Positions 1 to 6,185 of a stretch of DNA of 6,185 bases are shown here, in pieces; within the stretch, counting starts at the first letter, position 1, and each line of letters begins with the position of its first letter. This DNA is from Bdellovibrionales bacterium (GTDB lineage: Bacteria; Bdellovibrionota; Bdellovibrionia; Bdellovibrionales; JAMPXM01), in the NCBI GenBank assembly GCA_005792225.1, contig SXSP01000368.1:1-6185 (forward strand), written 5' to 3'. A program made the translations under genes and the position numbers. The notes beneath the pieces were generated by a model, which was not told the origin of the DNA, searched no databases, and worked only from the letters and a program-made list of their open reading frames with translations.

Positions 1-3000
1 CTCAGTTTCTTTCGGACTCGAAGAGCGGCGCCAAGTGGGTTGCCCGAACCACCGATCGTTCGCTCATCGGTGAGTATCAGCTGGAACATGAACTCCAGGC
101 TCTCGCATCGATCCGTTGCGCGCAGCTAGCGGCGAACATACGTTTCGAAATGCACGGAGATCAGGTCCGCATTCTCACCCCGTTCGTGGAAGGTGTCGGA
201 TTAGATCGCGTCTTACGTGCTCGAACACTTTCAGTCCGTGAATCGATCCAGGTCGCATCCGATCTTCTTCTCGCGCTCGTTTCGGTCCATGCCCAGGGCG
301 TTCTCCACCGGGAAATACGGCCCGAGGTGATCATCGTAAAACAGGCCGTTGGCTCGAGCGGTCATCTCGAGATTACCTCGGCCGTTCTCACCGGATTCAC
401 TGCGCCGAAGGCGACTTGCGGTGTCCTTGAAGATCCAACACTGATCGAAGATCTCTCGTACATGTCGCCTGAAAAGACGGGCCTCTATGAGAGTGGACTT
501 GATGAACGGACCGATTTGTATTCCGTAGGCTGCGTGCTGTACCGTGCGCTGACAGGGAGTTCCGCCTTTCCCGGAAAGACCGCAAACGAAGTTTTGCGCA
601 AGCAGCTCACCGGGCGCCCGGATGAAGTCTTACTCGCGCGGGCTGGGGTTCCACTCCTCCTCAGTGATTTTGTACGCAGGCTCGCCGAATGCGATCCGCG
701 ACGTCGCTATCAGGCTGCGAAATCCGCTTACTACGATCTCGAGGAAATCCGACGCATTCTTGAAGCAGGCCTCGAAAAGGAGGTCGGCACCCGGCTTGTT
801 CTCGGCCAACGTGATCGCCGGCACGGTCTGACCGAACCAGCCTTCATCGGCCGCAAAGAGGAGCTCAAGTTGATCCAGGCGGAGATCGACGCGGTCGAGA
901 GCGGCGAACGGTCGTCGTTCGTCGCGATCGAATCGCTCTCCGGCGGTGGAAAATCCGCGCTTCTCAGTGAGATCGAACGCGAAGCTCGGCGGAGAGAGTT
1001 TCTCGTCTTCCGCGGCCGAGCCGTCACGAATTCGGCGACGGGACCACTCGAGATTTTCGCGAGTGTTGTCAGGCTCGCCGGTGAATACGCGCAAAGAGAC
1101 GGTGAATTTCTAAAGCTTCTGGCCGAAAAACTCGCGGATCATGCGGCCGCTCTCTCAAACTTCGCGCCGGATTTTTCGCAACTCCTCGGGCTCACGGCGC
1201 CGCATTTCGAAGGCCAAGAAGAATTCGGCGAATTCCGAATGAGCGAGGCCATGGTGGCTCTCATCGACGCCTTGGGAAGTGGATCGAGACCCGCGGTCTT
1301 CCTCTTCGACGATTGCCAATGGTCCCAGGAGTTTTCTGTCAACGTACTGGCGGAATGGCAGAGTCGCGCTCGCACCCATTCTTCGAGGGTCTTCATGGCC
1401 GTTTCGTTTCGGACCGAAGAAGTCGCGGAGCAAACGTCATTGAGGTCGATCGTTTATTCGGAACGAATTCCGCTTCCGCCCTTGAATGAATCCGAGGTTC
1501 ATCTTTTGATTGAATCGATGGCGGGTGACGTCCCCGGGGAGGTTCTCTCGCTCGTGAATCGGCTGAGCTCTGGCTCACCTTACATGGCGATCGCGGTATT
1601 GAGGGGAATGGTGGAGTCCGAAGCCTTGAGGCTGACGGAAAAAGGGGAATGGAAGGTCGACGCCGACGCCTGGAAAACGTTGAGTACGTCGAGCCAGGCC
1701 GCTTCGTTTCTTGCGCGTCGGTTAAGCTTGCTATCCGTACCGACACTTAAATTTCTCTCGGCCGGCGCGATCTTAGGAAAGGATTTTGAATACGCGAGAG
1801 CCGCGCGGCTCTCCGAAGTCGACGGTGCGCTTAACTGCCTAAACGAAGCCCGCGCGCGCCATATTATCTGGATGGCTGCGGATTCCAGTCGCTGTCTCTT
1901 CGCGCACGATAAGATTCGGGAGAGTTTGCTCGATCAACTCACGGATGATGAGCGAAAATCCCTCCATCATCGGGCGGCCCTCGAGATTGAATCGACAGTG
2001 CCAGATGCGAACCTCGATATCGCTTATCACTACGATGCTGCGGGTCTGCCCGAGAAGGCTTTCCCGTTCGCGATGGCGGCTGCCGAGTGCGCTCTAAAAA
2101 CTTACTCGCTCGCGATTGCCGAGCAGCAATACCGAATAGCGAAGAGGGGAGTCGAACCCTCGGATCATAGCGCGCAAAGAAAAATCGCGTTGGGGCTTGG
2201 CCGCGTGTTGATGCTCCGAGGGGATTATGAGGGATCCAAGGACTGCTTGGAAGATGCTCTGAGCCTCGCGAAATCCGATGACGAACGCGCAATGACCTAC
2301 AGCTTGATCGGCTCACTCGCGTTTAAGCTCGGTGACATGAACGAGGCGGCTCCTCCACTCGAGCATGCGCTGAAGCTTCTCGGAAAGACCGCGCCCACTG
2401 GAATTTGGCTCTTCATCGCCTTAGCGTGGCAAATCGCGATTCAGATTTTACATACGCTCTTTCCGAAGCTTCTTTTGGGAACTCGAGGAGCCATTACGGG
2501 CGATGTCGTTGCGCTCGCGGAAATCTACAAACAGCTCGCTTATACCTACTGGTTTCAAAGGGGAAAGTATTACTGCCTCTGGGTCCACCTCACGGCGATG
2601 AATTTAACAGAGAAATACGCACCCTCACTCTCGATGGCGCAGGCGTATTCCGAACACGGACCGGTGTTAACGATGGTGCCGCTCTTTGATCGAGCGACGC
2701 GGTATTGCGAGCGTTCCCTCGCCATTCGAAAGCAATTGGGCGATGAGTGGGGTCAAGGGCAAAGCAATAACTTCTTAGGCGTCGTCTACTATGCTTGCGG
2801 CCGGTTTCGGGATTCCTTGCGCGCCGATCAAGAAGCGATTCGGCTTCTCCAGCGAACGGGAGATCGGTGGGAGGCCAGCACGGCGACTTGGCAGTCGGGC
2901 TACTGCTACTATCGTTTAGGACTTCTGAACGAAGCCGTCGCGATTACGAAGGCCGTTTACGAAAAGTGTGTTGAGAGCGGGGATCGTGCGGGCGCGGCGA

Positions 3001-5297
3001 ACAGCGCGGCCATCTGGTCCAAGGCATCGTTCGGTAATTTACCCGCGAAAGTGCTTCAGGATCTTCTCGCGCAAGATTGTGACGACCTTCACTCCGAAGG
3101 TGAGGTCAGCACGGGTGAGGGAATTCGGCTCATCCGTTGTGGTCGTTATGACGAGGCTTACGCCCTCTTAAAATCCATTGGTCAACGGTTGAAAGCCGCA
3201 AGCGTCATTCAAGAGTTGATGGTTCCCGTCTGGTGCTGGCAGCTGACGGCTCTCCGGTTGCGAAGAGAGAGCGCGCCTGAATACGCACAGAAGCAGAGGA
3301 AAGTTCTGCTTCGCGAGTCCCGCAAGGTTTACCGGGAGGCGATGAGGCTCGCGCGCAAGTTTAAGAATAATCTCGCCCACGTTTTGCGAGAAGGCGCCAT
3401 GCTCGCATTGGTGGAGGGCCAGGTCCGGTTGGCCGAAAAGCGATTTGAACTCTCGATCGCCAACGCAAGTTCGCGAGAGATGCAGATCGAAGAAGCTCTC
3501 ACGCGACTGCTCCGCGCTGAAGCTTGGCGGCTCCTCGGTCGCGCGGTGAACCCCAGGGATGAAACAATGGCCCGCGAAGCCGTGAGAACGGCAGGCGTCA
3601 CGATTGAAGAAATATTGTTTAGAAAGCCCGGGGGCGCGCGGACTCCGACCGTCGCCCTGCTCGATCGGTTTTCGAATCTCCTCTGCGCCGGCCGGGAGAT
3701 CTCGGCCGCCCTCACCGAGGAAGAAGTGCTCAAAACCCTCCAGAATGCGACACTACGTCTGCTTCGCGGCGCCAGCGTTCAAGTTGTGAGTCTCCGCGAT
3801 GGACCACTCTACGATGATGAAACGATCGTCGCGGCTCAGACGAGTCAAACCTTCCAGGTCAAAAACGAGCACGGGCGCACAAAGCTCGCCGCGCCCATCG
3901 GCGCGCACTCGGGCGTGCAGCATTTGCTTTACGTTGAAGGGCCGGAGTCCGCGTCCTTGGGCAGTGAAGAGTCCGTGAGACTTCTGAAGTTTCTTTGTGG
4001 CCTTGCGAGCACCGCGCTCGAGAATTCCGCGAGTTTTGAGAAGATGCAGAAGCTCAACGTCGCCCTCGAAAATCGGATCGCGGAACAAAAGCGCGTGGAG
4101 GACGAACTCCGCGAAGCGAAGGCGATGGCGGATTCCTCAAGCCGGGCTAAAACTGAATTCCTAGCTAAGGTCAGCCACGAATTGCGGACTCCGCTCGGCG
4201 CGATTTTAGGGTACTCAGAGCTGGTGCTCACCGAATCGACCCATACCGACGAGAACCTTGAGCATGTTGAATCCATTCGTCGAAACGGCATGAGTCTGAT
4301 CCGGCTCATCGATGATCTTCTCGATGTGTCAAAGATCGAGGCCGACAAGATGAATATCGAGAAGAAGCACGTCCGCTTCCAGAGCGAAGTGAACCACGTG
4401 ATCGAACTCATGCGCGCAAAGGCTCGCGAAAAACAAATTGAAATCCACTGCGACTTAAGCGACGCCCCGGCCGTTGTTCAAACCGATGACGGGCGCGTTC
4501 GCCAGATTCTCATCAACCTCTTGAGTAATGCGGTGAAATTCACGGCCGAGGGATCGGTCCAATTGAAAGTGAGCGCGTGCCGCCAAGGAGATCGGCTCAA
4601 AGTGGAGACCCTCGTGCGCGACTCCGGAATCGGCTTGTCTTCCGAGCAACAAACTCGGCTCTTTGAGCCGTTCAGCCAGGCCGACACTTCGATTCGCTCG
4701 AAATTCGGCGGAACGGGCCTTGGGCTCGCGGTCTCACGCAAGCTTGCGCGCGCGCTCGGAGGAGACGTGATCCTGAAGGAAAGCACCCTGGGTGAAGGAT
4801 CAGAGTTCTATTTCTACTTCGACGGAGGATCATGGGAAGAGTTAAACGCCCACAAAATGGTCGCCGAGCCCCCCAAAGTTTGTCCCACGGGACAGTCCAA
4901 ACCGCTTTCGGGGCGACGACTTCTGCTCGTAGAAGATACGATAGATAATCAAAAAATGTTTAAGCGGTTTCTGCAGGGCGCGGGTGCCGAAATTGCTATC
5001 GAGGGGAGTGCGGAGGACGGTTTAAGGCGCCTTGAGCGTGAGCAGTTTGATCTCGTCCTCATGGACATCCAGCTTCCTGCTATGAATGGTTATCAGGCGA
5101 CCCGTGAGATCCGCCGGCGGGGCCTTTCGATCCCGATTTTGGCTCTGACCGCGCACGCAATTGCCGGCGAGCGTGAGAGGTGCTTGAGTGTCGGCTTCGA
5201 CGGCTTCATCACGAAGCCCGTAGAAAAGAGTTTCCTCATCTCGTCGATCATCGACGCGCTCGCGGATTCGGCTCCCCGAGGGCAGCCCGCCCACTGA
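1..5297 (+). CDS. Giant hybrid sensor histidine kinase: pseudokinase - STAND ATPase - TPR - GAF - HisKA/HATPase_c - receiver (5' partial)
   Basis: Residues are numbered from the codon at base 3; 1764 are visible and the frame is open to the left edge, so the start lies outside. The first Met codon (base 150) falls inside the kinase N-lobe and is not the start. Domains seen: protein-kinase fold, about 1-250, with SPE (155-157) and DLYSVG (171-176) but a degenerate active site (HRE at 102-104, GFT at 131-133); ATPase, about 280-550, with P-loop Lys317-Ser318 and Walker B Asp436-Asp437; a winged-helix-like arm, about 563-665; TPR-type helices, about 690-1190; GAF-like, about 1219-1340; coiled coil, about 1342-1380; HisKA with phospho-His1392 in SHELRTP; HATPase_c with N box Asn1505/Asn1509, DSGIG 1540-1544 and GTGLGL 1570-1575; receiver with Glu1644/Asp1645, phospho-acceptor Asp1688, Thr1716 and Lys1738. 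By family knowledge, such proteins autophosphorylate on His and pass phosphate to the receiver Asp. No signal peptide or clear membrane segment is visible, so it is probably cytosolic. The ligand and output partner are unknown. Confidence 0.93.
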   Translation, partial: QFLSDSKSGAKWVARTTDRSLIGEYQLEHELQALASIRCAQLAANIRFEMHGDQVRILTPFVEGVGLDRVLRARTLSVRESIQVASDLLLALVSVHAQGVLHREIRPEVIIVKQAVGSSGHLEITSAVLTGFTAPKATCGVLEDPTLIEDLSYMSPEKTGLYESGLDERTDLYSVGCVLYRALTGSSAFPGKTANEVLRKQLTGRPDEVLLARAGVPLLLSDFVRRLAECDPRRRYQAAKSAYYDLEEIRRILEAGLEKEVGTRLVLGQRDRRHGLTEPAFIGRKEELKLIQAEIDAVESGERSSFVAIESLSGGGKSALLSEIEREARRREFLVFRGRAVTNSATGPLEIFASVVRLAGEYAQRDGEFLKLLAEKLADHAAALSNFAPDFSQLLGLTAPHFEGQEEFGEFRMSEAMVALIDALGSGSRPAVFLFDDCQWSQEFSVNVLAEWQSRARTHSSRVFMAVSFRTEEVAEQTSLRSIVYSERIPLPPLNESEVHLLIESMAGDVPGEVLSLVNRLSSGSPYMAIAVLRGMVESEALRLTEKGEWKVDADAWKTLSTSSQAASFLARRLSLLSVPTLKFLSAGAILGKDFEYARAARLSEVDGALNCLNEARARHIIWMAADSSRCLFAHDKIRESLLDQLTDDERKSLHHRAALEIESTVPDANLDIAYHYDAAGLPEKAFPFAMAAAECALKTYSLAIAEQQYRIAKRGVEPSDHSAQRKIALGLGRVLMLRGDYEGSKDCLEDALSLAKSDDERAMTYSLIGSLAFKLGDMNEAAPPLEHALKLLGKTAPTGIWLFIALAWQIAIQILHTLFPKLLLGTRGAITGDVVALAEIYKQLAYTYWFQRGKYYCLWVHLTAMNLTEKYAPSLSMAQAYSEHGPVLTMVPLFDRATRYCERSLAIRKQLGDEWGQGQSNNFLGVVYYACGRFRDSLRADQEAIRLLQRTGDRWEASTATWQSGYCYYRLGLLNEAVAITKAVYEKCVESGDRAGAANSAAIWSKASFGNLPAKVLQDLLAQDCDDLHSEGEVSTGEGIRLIRCGRYDEAYALLKSIGQRLKAASVIQELMVPVWCWQLTALRLRRESAPEYAQKQRKVLLRESRKVYREAMRLARKFKNNLAHVLREGAMLALVEGQVRLAEKRFELSIANASSREMQIEEALTRLLRAEAWRLLGRAVNPRDETMAREAVRTAGVTIEEILFRKPGGARTPTVALLDRFSNLLCAGREISAALTEEEVLKTLQNATLRLLRGASVQVVSLRDGPLYDDETIVAAQTSQTFQVKNEHGRTKLAAPIGAHSGVQHLLYVEGPESASLGSEESVRLLKFLCGLASTALENSASFEKMQKLNVALENRIAEQKRVEDELREAKAMADSSSRAKTEFLAKVSHELRTPLGAILGYSELVLTESTHTDENLEHVESIRRNGMSLIRLIDDLLDVSKIEADKMNIEKKHVRFQSEVNHVIELMRAKAREKQIEIHCDLSDAPAVVQTDDGRVRQILINLLSNAVKFTAEGSVQLKVSACRQGDRLKVETLVRDSGIGLSSEQQTRLFEPFSQADTSIRSKFGGTGLGLAVSRKLARALGGDVILKESTLGEGSEFYFYFDGGSWEELNAHKMVAEPPKVCPTGQSKPLSGRRLLLVEDTIDNQKMFKRFLQGAGAEIAIEGSAEDGLRRLEREQFDLVLMDIQLPAMNGYQATREIRRRGLSIPILALTAHAIAGERERCLSVGFDGFITKPVEKSFLISSIIDALADSAPRGQPAH

Positions 5298-5390
5298 GGT
5301 CATGATTCCCTGCGCCAATTCTTTGAAAACGAGGTCTTCGTCGCTGCCTTCGGCCCGAAATTTATGTAGTTTGGGGCTTTCGAGGTGAGT
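5298..5390 (+). other. Intergenic gap between the hybrid kinase gene and metG
   Basis: This is a 93-base spacer. I see no GC-rich stem followed by a T run, so no intrinsic terminator is supported. The best -35-like hexamer, TTGAAA at 5323-5328, has no -10-like hexamer at suitable spacing, so no promoter is called. The absence of both is compatible with read-through transcription into metG but does not prove it. The gap holds two small open frames. One is in frame with the upstream gene: 23 sense codons from 5298 ending at TAG 5367-5369. The other is a separate 28-codon ORF at 5302-5388. Neither is supported well enough to be called a gene. Confidence 0.6.
5382..5388 (+). promoter_or_regulatory. 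Ribosome binding site of metG
   Basis: The purine-rich GAGGTGA matches the anti-Shine-Dalgarno complement well. Its GAGG core ends 5 bases before the ATG at 5391, a normal spacing. It decides the start of metG: the alternative in-frame ATG at 5457 has a pyrimidine-containing upstream stretch with no such match. Confidence 0.7.
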
Positions 5391-6185
5391 ATGGCGCAGG
5401 AATCCAAGCAAGAAGGCAAGTTCGGTCCACCCACTGACGTCGCGTCGGTCCTACGAATGTACAAGCGACCTAAAAAAGCGGTGATCACGGCGGGAATGCC
5501 TTACGCCAATGGTCCCTTGCACCTGGGCCATTTAGCGGGAGCTCACGTTCCGGCAGACATTTACGCTCGCTGGATGCGCATGCTCATCGGCGCGGAAAAC
5601 GTTCTCTTCGTTAATGGAAACGACGATCACGGCTCAACCAGTGAAGTCGCAGCCCTTCAAGCCGGCAAATCGATTCGCGAATTCATCGACACCATTCACG
5701 AGAAACAAAAAGAAACGCTCGCGCGCTACGGGATCCAGACCGATATCTTCACCGGAACATCGCGGCCGGAAACATACCCTCGTCACGAGGCCTACTCCCA
5801 AAACTTCCTGCGAACGCTCCACAAGAACGGGCTTCTGCAGAAGCGGGTGACCAAGCAGTGGTACGACCCCAAGATGACCCGTTTCCTTCAAGATCGGTTC
5901 GTGCGTGGTACGTGCCCGAACTGTGGCAACACGGATGCTTACTCGGATGAGTGCGACGCGTGCGCAACGCAGTTCGATCCGAGTCTCCTCAAAGATCCTC
6001 GGAGTCAGCTCAGTGACGCGAAACCAGAACTCCGCGAGACGGCGCACTGGTGGCTCGATATGTGGAAAGTCGCCGATCCATTAAAGGCCTGGATCGAGAC
6101 GAAGCAAAAAACCTGGCGCTCCGCCGTCGTGACCGAAGTCAGCAACACCGTTCTCATCGGCTGCCGTTTCGAAAACATTCACGAA
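5391..6185 (+). CDS. metG: Methionyl-tRNA synthetase, N-terminal 265 codons (3' partial)
   Basis: The enzyme charges tRNA(Met) with methionine using ATP in the cytosol, supplying both initiator and elongator Met-tRNA. The Rossmann-fold signature is clear: AGMPYANGPLHLGHLAG (34-50) contains the class I HIGH-type motif as HLGH (44-47). The NDDHG block (77-81) matches the conserved DDxHG segment. The connective-peptide zinc knuckle is complete, with Cys175, Cys178, Cys188 and Cys191 in two CxxC pairs, as in the Escherichia coli-type enzyme. RETAHWWLDM follows, the usual aromatic stretch before the second half of the catalytic domain. The window ends at codon 265, so the KMSKS loop and the anticodon-binding domain are not seen. 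The ATG at 5391 is chosen for its good ribosome binding site, and an in-frame TAG at 5367 limits upstream extension. This start leaves a polar extension of about 25 residues before the catalytic fold. Met23 (base 5457) would give the usual length but lacks a ribosome binding site. Confidence 0.95.
   Translation, partial: MAQESKQEGKFGPPTDVASVLRMYKRPKKAVITAGMPYANGPLHLGHLAGAHVPADIYARWMRMLIGAENVLFVNGNDDHGSTSEVAALQAGKSIREFIDTIHEKQKETLARYGIQTDIFTGTSRPETYPRHEAYSQNFLRTLHKNGLLQKRVTKQWYDPKMTRFLQDRFVRGTCPNCGNTDAYSDECDACATQFDPSLLKDPRSQLSDAKPELRETAHWWLDMWKVADPLKAWIETKQKTWRSAVVTEVSNTVLIGCRFENIHE

Noticed and set aside
630..1094. Minus-strand open frame of 154 codons opposite the kinase/ATPase region
   Set aside because: It lies wholly antisense to a strongly supported coding region, has no recognisable domain, and is explained by GC-biased codon use on the other strand.
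3929..4411. Minus-strand open frame of 160 codons opposite the coiled coil and HisKA
   Set aside because: It is antisense to conserved HisKA sequence. Its translation is low-complexity Ser/Arg-rich, as expected for a shadow frame.
5323..5368. Possible metG promoter: TTGAAA (5323-5328) with TATGTA (5363-5368)
   Set aside because: The two hexamers are 34 bases apart, about twice the usual spacing, and the -10 candidate matches poorly.
5364..5369. ATG-TAG minimal start-stop upstream of metG
   Set aside because: Start-stop elements can regulate translation, but this one has no Shine-Dalgarno sequence in front and is likely a coincidence.
5354..5382. Possible terminator hairpin pairing CGAAA with TTTCG
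   Set aside because: Arms of about five bases, a mismatched extension and no T run downstream do not support an intrinsic terminator.
5022..5411. Minus-strand open frame of 129 codons crossing the receiver, the gap and the metG start
   Set aside because: It would overlap two well-supported genes. The part in the gap looks mildly protein-like, but there is no family match and no own ribosome binding site that I can see.

Overview
The window holds two protein genes, both on the + strand and both cut by a window edge, separated by a 93-base gap. Base composition looks moderately GC-rich, roughly mid-50s percent by eye and not counted. The large signalling protein resembles the kinase/ATPase/TPR/histidine-kinase fusions I know best from myxobacteria and their relatives. 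A member of the Myxococcota/Bdellovibrionota-type lineages with moderate GC is a plausible source, but this is inference and no species can be named.

Bases 1-5297: a giant hybrid sensor histidine kinase, with 1764 residues visible and its N-terminus lost off the left edge. In order it carries a Ser/Thr-protein-kinase-like domain, a STAND/AAA-type ATPase module, a long TPR-rich helical region, a GAF-like domain, a short coiled coil, a complete HisKA plus HATPase_c transmitter, and a C-terminal receiver. Transmitter and receiver keep all their catalytic residues. The kinase-like domain has lost its key catalytic residues (HRD Asp to Glu, catalytic-loop Lys to Arg, Asn to Val, DFG Asp to Gly), so it is best read as a pseudokinase. 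No DNA-binding, HPt or cyclase output is present, so the signal must leave through a partner protein.

Bases 5298-5390: a short gap without a convincing terminator or promoter. It contains the ribosome binding site of the next gene. Two small open frames in it deserve a look: an in-frame 23-codon continuation of the kinase gene after its TGA, and a 28-codon ORF that nearly fills the gap.

Bases 5391-6185: the first 265 codons of methionyl-tRNA synthetase (metG), with the HIGH-type motif and a four-cysteine zinc knuckle. This is a housekeeping gene with no obvious functional tie to the sensor kinase; the two may simply be neighbours, possibly co-transcribed.

I saw no RNA genes, mobile elements, CRISPR arrays or notable DNA repeats. 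The point of interest is the architecture of the giant protein, in which a degenerate eukaryotic-type kinase domain is fused to an intact two-component phosphorelay.
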